In this document: piece by piece, positions 38,445-45,775 of the stretch
Position numbering within the stretch: the first letter of the stretch is position 1
How the letters are laid out: each line of letters starts with the position of its first letter
Source: CALBZE01 sp036381255
GTDB lineage: Bacteria > Gemmatimonadota > Gemmatimonadetes > Longimicrobiales > RSA9
Assembly (NCBI GenBank): GCA_036381255.1
Contig: DASVDG010000131.1
Coordinates: 3,275-67,274, forward strand
Direction of reading: 5' to 3'
DNA: 64,000 nucleotides
The notes under the pieces: generated by a model
Told to the model about the DNA's origin: nothing
The model's input: only the letters and a program-made list of their open reading frames with translations
The model's database searches: none
Translations under genes and position numbers: made by a program

Positions 38445-39572
38445 ATGACGATGCGCACACGAGCACGGCGGCCGGACGCGCCGCGCGCGGAACGCCCGCG
38501 GTGCTCCGCGGGCGAGCGGTGCGGGCGGCGCGCGCCGGGGGCGTCGGGCGCGGCGCCTGCCCCGAGCGCTCGGGCCGTGCCGGCACACCCCGGGCCGCGC
38601 GCCGCGTCGGCGACGCTCCTCAGAGCCGCAGCCCTCGTGGCGGCGCTCGGGGCGATCGCGCCGGCGCCGTCGCACGCCCAGGACGGCGCCGGCTCGACCG
38701 GCGCGACGGTGCTCCAGCTCCCGGCAGGGAGCCGGGCCGCGGCGCTCGCGGGTGCGTACGCCGCCGTGGCGGGCGATGCGGACGTGCTGTTCTACAACCC
38801 GGCGGGCGCGGCGGGCGTGGGCGCCGCGGCGAGCCTCGCCTACGAGCGGCGCGTGGTGGACATCGTCTTCGGCTCCGCGGCAGGCGCGCTCGGCATCGGC
38901 CCGGTCGTGCTGGGACTGGCGGTGACGTACCTCGACGCGGGCGAGGTCGAGGTCATCGAGCCGGACCCGGACTACGGCGGCCAGCGCGGCCGCGAGACGG
39001 GAGAAACGGTCGGCGCCTCCGAGAGCGCCGCGCGCCTCGCCGTGGCGGTGCCGCTCGGCGGCGTCCGGCTCGGCGCCGCGCTCGGCGTGGTCACGAGCAA
39101 CCTGGCGGGGCTGACCCGGTCCGCGCCGTTCGTGGACCTCGGCGCCCAGTTCGAGGTGTACGGCGCGACCGTCGGCGCGGCGCTGCGCAACCTGGGCGGC
39201 GCGCTGAGCGGCGACGACGCGGTGGACGCGCCGCTGCCGTCCGAGGCGCGGCTCGGGGTGCGCTTCGAGCGGGCCCGCGCGACCGGCCTCGGCTTCACCG
39301 TCGGCGCGGACCTGGCCTCCGACCTGCGTGCCGGCACCACCTGGCTGGCCGGCGGCGTCGAGGCCGGGCTGCTGCCGGGCGTCGACCGGCACTACGGCGC
39401 CGTCGCCCGGCTCAGCCTCGACAGCCGCGACCGCGACGACGCGCTCCGCACGCTCCGACTCGGCGCCGGCATCACACTCGACCGGCTCGGGTTCGACTAC
39501 ACGTACCAGGAGTTCGAGCACTTCGGCGGAATCCACCGGATCGGGATCCGCTGGTCGCGGCCGCCGCGGTAG
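38445..39572 (+). CDS. PorV/PorQ-family outer-membrane barrel protein
   Basis: 375 aa. The diagnostic N-terminal barrel motif is AGSRAAALAGAYAAVAGDADVLFYNPAGAAGVGAA (the GA-Y-A-A-D-x-x-x-x-NPAG pattern of PorV, PorQ and UPF0164). After it come ~14 amphipathic strands ending in FGGIHRIGIRWSRP. In Bacteroidota, PorV shuttles type IX secretion cargo to the attachment complex. The signal sequence lies late (~58-82, TLLRAAALVAALGAIAPAPSHAQ) after an unusual ~55-residue Arg/Pro/Ala-rich start. GGAGGAG before the ATG at 38445 nevertheless supports that start. Directly coupled to the subtilase gene. Confidence 0.85.
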   Translation: MTMRTRARRPDAPRAERPRCSAGERCGRRAPGASGAAPAPSARAVPAHPGPRAASATLLRAAALVAALGAIAPAPSHAQDGAGSTGATVLQLPAGSRAAALAGAYAAVAGDADVLFYNPAGAAGVGAAASLAYERRVVDIVFGSAAGALGIGPVVLGLAVTYLDAGEVEVIEPDPDYGGQRGRETGETVGASESAARLAVAVPLGGVRLGAALGVVTSNLAGLTRSAPFVDLGAQFEVYGATVGAALRNLGGALSGDDAVDAPLPSEARLGVRFERARATGLGFTVGADLASDLRAGTTWLAGGVEAGLLPGVDRHYGAVARLSLDSRDRDDALRTLRLGAGITLDRLGFDYTYQEFEHFGGIHRIGIRWSRPPR

Positions 39573-39587
39573 CGGAGACGGGCGCCG

Positions 39588-39806
39588 TCACGACAGCGCG
39601 TCGCGTTGCCCCCTCGCGACCTCGCGGACCCAGAGCTGGTAGTCGATCGCGGCGGTCAACGCGGCCTCGATGCTGCGGACCATGTCGCGCTCGCCGACCT
39701 CGCGCCGGGCGCGCTCGACGAGATCCGTGTCGAGCAGGAACGTGAAGGGCCTGCGGTCGACCCCGCGCCGGGGCCGGGCGATCCGGTTTGCTCCGTTCCG
39801 TGTCAT
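39588..39806 (-). CDS. Small ribbon-helix-helix-like protein
   Basis: 72 aa. A basic N-terminus is followed by RRPFTFLLDTDLVERARREVGERDMVRSIEAALTAAIDY, which fits a ribbon-helix-helix DNA-binding fold (short strand, two helices), as in VapB-type antitoxins or small repressors. No toxin gene is adjacent on either strand. GGAGGGACGC precedes the ATG at 39806. The open frame continues upstream without coding character. It may be an orphan antitoxin or a chromosomal regulator. Confidence 0.6.
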   Translation of the reverse strand: MTRNGANRIARPRRGVDRRPFTFLLDTDLVERARREVGERDMVRSIEAALTAAIDYQLWVREVARGQRDALS

Positions 39807-39941
39807 GCGTCCCTCCGGATGCGGCTCTCGCGCTCGCGCCGGCGCGGCGCGCGCCGGCGGACGACGTCCCGGAGGGTGGGTCGCGGTCGCGGGCGCGGCC
39901 ATAGCGGGACCGGCCGGGCCGTCGCGAATCGGCGCAACGAC

Positions 39942-39969
39942 TTGCGCGATGCGGAGAATCGCGCATCTT
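39942..39969 (+). promoter_or_regulatory. Candidate promoter of the GroES-like gene
   Basis: TTGCGC (39942-39947), 16 bp, CATCTT (39964-39969). The predicted transcription start would fall within a few bases of the ATG at 39977, consistent with a leaderless or nearly leaderless mRNA; only GAGGT directly touches the ATG. Confidence 0.35.
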
Positions 39970-39976
39970 TCGAGGT

Positions 39977-40357
39977 ATGGAAACGAATCAGAAGCGACTG
40001 ATCGTGGTCGGCGACCGGGTGCTGATCGCACCCGAGGAGGGGGAGGACCGCAGCCGCGTCGGGCTGTACCTGCCGCCGACCGCAGTGGACAACCAGGCGG
40101 TACAGGGCGGGACCGTGGTCGCGTCCGGGCCGGGCACGCCGATCTCCGCGCCGACGGAGCTGAACGACGAGCCGTGGAAGATCACGAGCGGTGAAGCGCG
40201 GTATCTGCCGGTGCAGGCGCGGGTCGGCGATTACGCGATCTTCTTCCGCCGTGCCGCGGTCGAGATCACGTTCGAGGACAAGCGGTACCTTGTCGTGCCG
40301 CAGGCGGCGATCCTGGTGCTGGTCCGCGAGCCGCACCCGGAGGACGAGCCCTGGTGA
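39977..40357 (+). CDS. GroES/Cpn10-like co-chaperonin, divergent
   Basis: 126 aa, longer than the usual ~95 aa. Cpn10 landmarks are present: VVGDRVLIAPEEGEDRSRVGLYLPP at the start, GGTVVASGPGTP (the GxVxAxGxG turn), VGDYAIFFRRAAVEITFEDKRYLVVPQAAILVLV at the end. About 25 extra residues (ISAPTELNDEPWKITSGEARYLP) are inserted in the middle. No groEL is adjacent, so this is probably a second co-chaperonin acting with a GroEL encoded elsewhere, or a GroES-fold protein with another role. A proper terminator follows, then hslO. Confidence 0.83.
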   Translation: METNQKRLIVVGDRVLIAPEEGEDRSRVGLYLPPTAVDNQAVQGGTVVASGPGTPISAPTELNDEPWKITSGEARYLPVQARVGDYAIFFRRAAVEITFEDKRYLVVPQAAILVLVREPHPEDEPW

Positions 40358-40412
40358 CGCGGTCGGCGCGGCACCCGTGTGTCGCGGCCGGGTAGTAGAG
40401 GAAGGAATCGAG

Positions 40413-40440
40413 CGGCCCCGGATCCGGGGCCGTTTCTTTT
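40413..40440 (+). terminator. Intrinsic terminator after the GroES-like gene
   Basis: CGGCCCCG (40413-40420), loop GATC, CGGGGCCG (40425-40432), then TTTCTTTT. Strong rho-independent form 55 nt past the stop; it separates this gene from hslO. Confidence 0.85.
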
Positions 40441-40456
40441 GAGCACGAAGGTGAGG

Positions 40457-41374
40457 ATGTCGGTGAACGAACGCATGGAGCGGTCGCGGCTGGTGCGCGT
40501 CGCCGCCCGGGACGGGCGGATTCGCGCCTTCGCGGCTGACACGACGGAGGTGGTGGCGGAGCTGCAGTCGCGCCACGGGACGTACCCCGCGGTGACGGCG
40601 GCGCTCGGCCGGCTGGCGACCGGCGCGCTGCTGCTCGGCTCGATGCTGAAGGAGCCGGAACACCAGGTCACGCTGCGGGTGCAGGGCGACGGCCCGGCCG
40701 GGACGCTGCTCGCGAGCGCGACCGGCGCCGGCGACGTGCGCGGGCTGGTCACGAACCCGCGGCCGGAGGTCGACCAGGCGCGCGACGGCAAGCTGAACGT
40801 GTCGGGCGTGGTCGGCCGGAACGGGCAGATCCGTGTGACGCGGGACCTCGGGATGCGTCATCCCTATTCGAGCGCCGTTGAGCTGGTCTCGGGCGAGATC
40901 GGCGACGACCTGGCCTCGTACCTGGCGCGGAGCGAGCAGGTCCCCTCCGCGGTCGGGATCGGCGTCTTCGTCCGGGCGGACGGCTCGGTCGAGGCCGCCG
41001 GCGGGTACATCGTGCAGCTCATGCCGGGCGCGACGGAGGACGACGCCGCCAGGATCGAGGCGGCGATCCGGTCGCTGCCGCACCCGACGACGATGCTGCG
41101 CGCGGGTGAGACGCCCGAGCAGATCCTGGACCGGATCTTCCCCGAAGGCTACGATACGCTGGCGACGATGGGGGTCCGGTTCCACTGCCCGTGCTCGCGC
41201 GATCGCGCGGAGCGGGCGCTGGTGCTGCTCGGCGCCGCCGAGCTGTCGTCGCTGCGCGAGAAGGACGCGGACCAGGGGCACAGCGAGCTGGTCTGCGAGT
41301 TCTGCAAGACGCCGTATCGCTTCACCGGCGAGGAGATCGACGCGCTGATCGCGGCAGCGCGGGCGGACGCGTAG
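40457..41374 (+). CDS. hslO: Redox-regulated chaperone Hsp33
   Basis: 305 aa. Holdase chaperone activated by oxidation and unfolding. The N-terminal domain has LQSRHGTYPAVTAALGRLATGALLLGSMLK and LRVQGDGPAGTLLASATGAGDVRGLV. The C-terminal zinc redox switch is complete: C244-x-C246 (HCPCSR) and C280-x-x-C283 (VCEFCKTPYRF). The ATG at 40457 has GAAGGTGAGG upstream, so the longer frame to the left is not used. It starts 17 nt after a terminator, so transcription must begin nearby or come from readthrough. Confidence 0.96.
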   Translation: MSVNERMERSRLVRVAARDGRIRAFAADTTEVVAELQSRHGTYPAVTAALGRLATGALLLGSMLKEPEHQVTLRVQGDGPAGTLLASATGAGDVRGLVTNPRPEVDQARDGKLNVSGVVGRNGQIRVTRDLGMRHPYSSAVELVSGEIGDDLASYLARSEQVPSAVGIGVFVRADGSVEAAGGYIVQLMPGATEDDAARIEAAIRSLPHPTTMLRAGETPEQILDRIFPEGYDTLATMGVRFHCPCSRDRAERALVLLGAAELSSLREKDADQGHSELVCEFCKTPYRFTGEEIDALIAAARADA

Positions 41375-41413
41375 TCCGTCGCGTCCGTTGCGGTGAGCGC
41401 GCGGCGCGCCAGC

Positions 41414-41435
41414 GCGCCGGCCCGCGGGCCGGCGC
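41414..41435 (+). terminator. GC hairpin after hslO
   Basis: GCGCCGGCCC (41414-41423) pairs with GGGCCGGCGC (41426-41435), 40 nt after the hslO stop. No T-tract. Confidence 0.45.
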
Positions 41436-41468
41436 GGCACCCTCGATCCGATGCTTCACCGCAGGGCC

Positions 41469-42251
41469 ATGAGACGACGACGCAACGAAGGCGACGCCGC
41501 CGCGAGCGAGTCGCGACCCGACATGATCACCGAGCTGGAACGGATGGTGGGGCGCGGCCTGCTTGTCCTCGTCCTGCTGCCATTCCTCGTCATCAGCGGA
41601 CTGGGCGTCGGGAGACTCACGCATCGCGCGCTCGCGCTGCCGGAAGACGTGCCCGTGCGCATGCCGAGCGACCGGGCGGTGCCGCGCGCCCGGCTCGAGG
41701 CCTTGAGCCGCGTGATGGCGCGGCTGCGCAACTCGGGCGAGCGCACGGCCGAGTACGTGGTGCTCTACCAGGAGCACGTCGCGCCCGTCGAGGCATCGCT
41801 CCGCCGCCGGAACGTCGCCGCGGCGACGGCGCGCAGGATCGCATGGCCGCTCGTCGAATACGCGTACAAGCGCGGCCTCGACCCCGTCACGGTCCTCGCC
41901 GTCCTGCTGATCGAGAGCGAGGGGAACCCGAAGGCGACGAGCCCCGTCGGCGCCCGCGGGCTCATGCAGGTGATGCCGTGGTGGGTCGGGCGCATCGACG
42001 AATGCGGCCGCGACCTGTACGACATCGAGGACAACCTCTGCACCGGCACCTGGATCCTGGCCGAGGCGCTCGGCCGGCTGAACGACGAGCGCCGGGCGCT
42101 CCTCGCCTACAACGGCTGCGTGACCGGCTCCTTCACCCCGGACTGCCACCTCTACCCGGACAAGGTCGCCCGCATCCGGCGCGAGCTCCTGGCCGAGTGG
42201 GAGGCGCGGCGCCCCGACGCGGCCGGCGCCGCGGCGCTCGCGGAGGAGTGA
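41469..42251 (+). CDS. Membrane-anchored lytic transglycosylase (SLT domain)
   Basis: 260 aa. A basic N-terminus and one TM segment (~30-52, GLLVLVLLPFLVISGLGVG), then a short linker and an SLT domain. The catalytic Glu is E149 in LIESEGNPKATSPVGARGLMQVMPWW; NLCTGTWILAEALGRL and ALLAYNGCVTG are the later motifs. Two Cys near CVTGSFTPDC may form a disulfide in the periplasm. The start is uncertain: ATG 41469 has AGGGCC upstream; ATG 41451 or 41523 are alternatives. Probably cell-wall remodelling, complementary to the large Slt at 10.9-13.3 kb. Confidence 0.87.
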   Translation: MRRRRNEGDAAASESRPDMITELERMVGRGLLVLVLLPFLVISGLGVGRLTHRALALPEDVPVRMPSDRAVPRARLEALSRVMARLRNSGERTAEYVVLYQEHVAPVEASLRRRNVAAATARRIAWPLVEYAYKRGLDPVTVLAVLLIESEGNPKATSPVGARGLMQVMPWWVGRIDECGRDLYDIEDNLCTGTWILAEALGRLNDERRALLAYNGCVTGSFTPDCHLYPDKVARIRRELLAEWEARRPDAAGAAALAEE

Positions 42252-42299
42252 CGGCGATCGCCGGGACCCGGGTCCGGCGGTGGCCGCGGCGAGCCGCGC

Positions 42300-43658
42300 T
42301 CAGCCCAGCTCCTCGAGCAGCGCGGCGGCGGCGTGCGTCCCCTTCTCGAAGTTCTCGACGCCGAGCCACTCGTCGGGCGCGTGGGCGTTCTCGCCCGGCA
42401 GCCCGAACCCCATGAGCAGCGTCGGCGCGCCGAGCACCCGCTCGAACGCGGGCACGATCGGGATCGAGCCGCCCACGCCCGCGTAGACGGGCGCGCGGCC
42501 GAACGCACGCTCGAGCGCCCGCGCCGCCGCCTCGTAGAGACGGCCCCCCAGCCGCGCTTTCCACGGCTCGGCGCCGTGCAGCAGGCGCACGTTCACGTTC
42601 ACACCCGCCGGCGCGACGCGTCGTACGTGCGCCTCGAACAACTCGCGGATCCGCTCGGGGTGCTGGTCCGGCACGAGGCGGCAGCTCACCTTCGCCATCG
42701 CCCGCGCCGGGAGCACCGTCTTCGACCCCTCGCCCGTGTAACCGGAGAGCATGCCGTTCACGTCGAGCGTCGGCCGCACCCAGAGCCGCTCCAGCGTGCC
42801 ATACCCCGCCTCGCCGCCCAGCTCCGGCGCGCCGACCTCGGAGCGGAACGCCTCTTCGTCGAACGGCAGCGCCCGGATCCGGTCGGCGAACTCCGGCGCC
42901 GCCGCGACATCGTCGTAGAAGCCCGCGATCGCGACCCGCCCCTCGTCGTCGTGGAAGCTCGCGATGATGCGCGCCAGCGCGTTGGCCGGGTTCACCACCG
43001 CGCCGCCGTAGCTCCCCGAATGCAGATCCTGCGACGGGCCGTCGACGTGGATCTCGAAGTACGCCATCCCCCGCAGCGACACGTCGATCGACGGCACGCC
43101 CGGCGCGAACATCGCCGAATCCGAGATCACGACGGCCGCCGCCTTCAGCCGATCGGCGTTGCGCTCGACGAACGGCATCAGGTTCGCGCTGCCGACCTCC
43201 TCCTCGCCCTCCGCCAGGATCACGAGGTTGACCGGGAGCCGGCCGTTCGCCCGCATGTGCGCCTCGACCGCCTTGACGTGCAGGAAGAGCTGGCCTTTGT
43301 CATCCACCGAGCCGCGCGCGTAGATGCGCCCGTCGCGCACCGTCGGCTCGAACGGCGGCGACGTCCACAGCTCGAGCGGCTCCGGCGGCTGTACGTCGTA
43401 ATGGCCGTAGATGAGGACCGTCGGCGCGTCGTCGCCGGCGCCGCGCCATTCGCCCAGCACGATCGGGTGCCCCGGCGTCTCCTCGATCGTCGCCTCCAGC
43501 CCCGCCGCCCTCATCCGCTCGTACAACCACTCCGCCGCCGCACGCATGTCCTCGCGGTGCTCACTGCGCGCGCTCACGCTCGGGATGCGCAGGAACTCGA
43601 ACAGCTCCTCGCGGAAGCGAGGGAGATTCTCATCGATGTAATCGTGTACGTCCGCCAT
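42300..43658 (-). CDS. M20 family dipeptidase
   Basis: 452 aa. Zinc-dependent dipeptidase/carboxypeptidase (PepV/carnosinase-like subgroup). Metal-site motifs: YGHYDVQPPEPLELW (His and Asp ligands), DDKGQLFLHVKA, and AEGEEEVGS with the catalytic Glu pair. The dimerisation insert is in the middle, and the late His ligand is in ENAHAPDEW. No signal peptide, so it hydrolyses imported peptides in the cytoplasm, in keeping with the peptide importer in this window. The ATG at 43658 has GGGAGG about 10 nt upstream. Confidence 0.93.
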   Translation of the reverse strand: MADVHDYIDENLPRFREELFEFLRIPSVSARSEHREDMRAAAEWLYERMRAAGLEATIEETPGHPIVLGEWRGAGDDAPTVLIYGHYDVQPPEPLELWTSPPFEPTVRDGRIYARGSVDDKGQLFLHVKAVEAHMRANGRLPVNLVILAEGEEEVGSANLMPFVERNADRLKAAAVVISDSAMFAPGVPSIDVSLRGMAYFEIHVDGPSQDLHSGSYGGAVVNPANALARIIASFHDDEGRVAIAGFYDDVAAAPEFADRIRALPFDEEAFRSEVGAPELGGEAGYGTLERLWVRPTLDVNGMLSGYTGEGSKTVLPARAMAKVSCRLVPDQHPERIRELFEAHVRRVAPAGVNVNVRLLHGAEPWKARLGGRLYEAAARALERAFGRAPVYAGVGGSIPIVPAFERVLGAPTLLMGFGLPGENAHAPDEWLGVENFEKGTHAAAALLEELG

Positions 43659-43864
43659 GCGATCGGTGCCTCCCGGTTCGGGTTCGCCGGATGGTGCGCA
43701 CGGAGGGGCCGGCGCGCAAGTGTGGCGGGACGAAGGCGCGGTGCGCAGGGAGCGCGAGCGACGCGGCCGCGACTCATGGACCGACAACCTGGCGGCGACC
43801 GGCGCCGGGACGGCGGGCCCGAAGAGGACGGGGGCGCCGGGGCGGCCGGGCCGGTGCAACCGCG

Positions 43865-44005
43865 ACGCGCGGCACGGCGACGGGAGACCGCGTGGTGCAG
43901 CGCGGTCGCTGGTATAGCCGGCGCCACGCGCGGGAGGGCGACGGGAGATCTCCGAACGCGACCGGCTCGACCCGCAGGCAGACGCCACGCGCGGCACGGC
44001 GACGG
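43865..44005. repeat. Three degenerate direct repeats with 61-bp period
   Basis: Core ACGCGCGGCACGGCGACGGG at 43865-43884. A version with AGG in place of CAC lies at 43926-43945, and a 19-bp copy at 43987-44005. Copies 2 and 3 share a flanking GCC before the core; the DNA between cores is otherwise different. Confidence 0.55.
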
Positions 44006-44176
44006 CCCGGAGTCAGGGGCCAGGTGTGCGGCGCGCGCCGGCATCTGTTCCGACCGTCCGACGGCCGACAGGCGGCCGGCCACGCTCGCTGCCGCCGATG
44101 ACGACGCCCCCTGGCCGTGGGAGACCGTGCGTCTCGCGGGCCGGGGCCGGGGGCAGGAGCCGCCGTCACATCGTTA

Positions 44177-44205
44177 TTGACGTCCGCCACCGGCGGATCT
44201 ATGGT
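44177..44205 (+). promoter_or_regulatory. Promoter with a palindrome in its spacer, upstream of the rhodanese gene
   Basis: -35 TTGACG (44177-44182), exactly 17 bp, -10 TATGGT (44200-44205). The spacer begins with a perfect 6-3-6 palindrome TCCGCC-ACC-GGCGGA (44183-44197), placed like an operator that a repressor would cover. Start codon about 97 nt downstream. Confidence 0.6.
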
Positions 44206-44301
44206 TTCCGGCACCCCCAGCAGGACGGCGGGCAGGACCTGACGCCGGGCACCCGACCCTCGCCGCGAGCGGTACACCCCCCAACCCGATCGGAGGTCCG
44301 T

Positions 44302-44682
44302 ATGAAAAGCGCCATGGAGCTGGTGAACGAGGCCAAGCGCAGGGTGGAGAACCTCACGGTGGAAGAGGTGGCCCGCGAGCTGGAGGCGGGCGCGCTCCTC
44401 GTGGACCTGCGCGAAGGCGAGGAGCGACGCGAGCACGGTACCATCCCGGGCGCCGTGCACATGCCCCGCGGGATGCTCGAGTTCTACGCCGACCGCACAC
44501 TCCCCTATCACCGCCCGGAGCTCGACCCGGACCGCCGGATCATCCTGCACTGCGCCTCCGGCGGCCGCTCCGCCCTCGCCGCCGACCTGCTCCGCCAGAT
44601 GGGCTACGCGAACGTCGCGCACCTCGATGGCGGGCTGAAGGCGTGGAAGGAGGCCGGCCAGCCGGTGGTCCAACCGGACTGA
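44302..44682 (+). CDS. Single-domain rhodanese (sulfurtransferase)
   Basis: 126 aa. Rhodanese fold with the active C84 in LHCASGGRSALAADLLRQMGY; the CH2A and final motifs LLVDLREGEERREHGTIPGAVHMPRGML and HLDGGLKAWKEAGQPVV are normal. No signal peptide, so cytoplasmic. It would transfer sulfane sulfur from a donor to a thiol acceptor. GGAGGTCCGT precedes the ATG at 44302. Its own promoter carries an operator-like palindrome, which suggests control by a repressor encoded elsewhere, for example one that senses sulfide or metals (inference). Confidence 0.92.
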   Translation: MKSAMELVNEAKRRVENLTVEEVARELEAGALLVDLREGEERREHGTIPGAVHMPRGMLEFYADRTLPYHRPELDPDRRIILHCASGGRSALAADLLRQMGYANVAHLDGGLKAWKEAGQPVVQPD

Positions 44683-44907
44683 CGGCTCCGCCGGTCCGGC
44701 ACGACGGCGAGCGGGAGCGCGCTCGGCACGCAGCGGCAGCGCGATCGCCACGCCGCCGATCGTGCCCGCGGCCGAGCAGCGGCGTGGCGACCATCGCACC
44801 GGTGAGGTTGGCCGGCGTACGGAGGCCGAGATCCGTCGCAACACGGTCGCCGCCGCTCAGGGCGTCCCGCTCCCCGACCGGCCGCCGCTGCTGCACTTCT
44901 GCGCACG

Positions 44908-45429
44908 TCAGGACACGCTCGCCTGGCCGCCGATGCTCGCCGCCCGCGCCGGCCGCCGCAGCCGCTCGTAGATCGCCGCGGTCGCGATGCCGAACCCCAC
45001 GGCGACGGACCACGCGACGGCCGTCATGCGACGGCTGCGCTCGCCGGGCGGCCGCTCCGCACCGATCAGCACGCCCATCCCCCAGCGCGGGTACGTGATC
45101 CCGTAGATCACCGCGCCGAGCAGCAGCCCGCCGAGCACCGGCCCGAACCGCACCCGCTCCCTCGCGTGCGCGTACATGATCCCCCACGCCGCGCCGTAGC
45201 CGAAGTGGTACGCCGTCCCCAGCACCCACTTGGCCGGGCTCGACAACCGATGCCCGGTCAGGAGCAGCGAAAGACGATGCACCGTACGCGGCGCGATGTC
45301 CGCGTCCTCGCCCGGTGGCAGGAACAGCCGCTCCTCCAGCTCGCCGAGCGCGGCCTGGGGGAAGGCGGCGAGGAATCCGGCGCCGGCGCCACGGAGGGTG
45401 GTGGAGGTAACGGCCTGTTTCGGTTCCAT
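44908..45429 (-). CDS. DUF1440/YagU-like inner-membrane protein
   Basis: 173 aa. Four hydrophobic segments: ~13-30 (GAGAGFLAAFPQAALGE), ~68-90 (KWVLGTAYHFGYGAAWGIMYA), ~98-118 (GPVLGGLLLGAVIYGITYP) and ~138-158 (AVAWSVAVGFGIATAAIYERL). The HFGYGAAWGIMYAHARE and GAVIYGITYPRWG pieces resemble YagU (DUF1440), whose E. coli member is linked to acid resistance; the resemblance is moderate. GGGGAG 5 nt before the ATG at 45429. Confidence 0.6.
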   Translation of the reverse strand: MEPKQAVTSTTLRGAGAGFLAAFPQAALGELEERLFLPPGEDADIAPRTVHRLSLLLTGHRLSSPAKWVLGTAYHFGYGAAWGIMYAHARERVRFGPVLGGLLLGAVIYGITYPRWGMGVLIGAERPPGERSRRMTAVAWSVAVGFGIATAAIYERLRRPARAASIGGQASVS

Positions 45430-45775
45430 CGGACTCCCCGGGCAGACGCGCGGGCGGAACGACCGTCGATGGGGTCGCATCCACCGGGTCACCCCGCGTC
45501 CGCTGCCGCACGCGGCGTTCGGACGCCTCGACTGTTACGGTGCAGGAGGCGCGCCAGGCGGGGCCGGCTCGCCGGATCCGCTGGGAACCGACCGTGGTCT
45601 GCTGCTGTTGAACGCGGTGACATGAGCGGCGATCGCCGCGGCATGGGCGACCTGCGCGCTGAGGTCCCGGGCCCGGCGCGCCCCGGCGACCGCAACCCGG
45701 CCCCCTAGCGAACGGTGCGGTGCCGCATCGAGGCCTTGCGGCACCGCACCCCGCCCTTCCGCGCCCCCCCGCCGC
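45430..45775. other. Intergenic region with a terminator-like hairpin
   Basis: 346 bases between the S46 peptidase (-) and the DUF1440-like gene (-). The only clear structure is the 14-bp hairpin at 45714-45750. I see no convincing gene. Confidence 0.45.
45714..45750 (-). terminator. Long hairpin after the S46 peptidase gene
   Basis: GGTGCGGTGCCGCA (45714-45727) pairs perfectly with 45737-45750, 14 bp with a 9-nt loop, 25 nt beyond the stop codon. No T-tract follows on the minus strand. Confidence 0.6.

Larger units (their letters stand above)
43659..44301. other. Divergent intergenic region with a 61-bp periodic repeat
   Basis: 643 bases between the dipeptidase (-) and the rhodanese (+). 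Contains three copies of a ~20-bp GC-rich core spaced exactly 61 bp apart (43865, 43926, 43987) and the rhodanese promoter. A hairpin with arms GACCGCG/CGCGGTC lies within the first repeat unit. No coding sequence is convincing. Confidence 0.5.

Noticed and set aside
34599..39536. A 1645-codon minus-strand frame over the subtilase module
   Set aside because: Same type of artefact: antisense to the TPR, subtilase and PorV-like genes, with no recognisable sequence.
39588..39806. Complete toxin-antitoxin pair
   Set aside because: No toxin-sized ORF with PIN, RelE or similar motifs lies on either side of the RHH-like gene.
43865..44005. Possible CRISPR array, because the period is exactly 61 bp
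   Set aside because: Only three copies, with several mismatches between them; no cas gene anywhere in the window and no leader. It is kept as a degenerate repeat.
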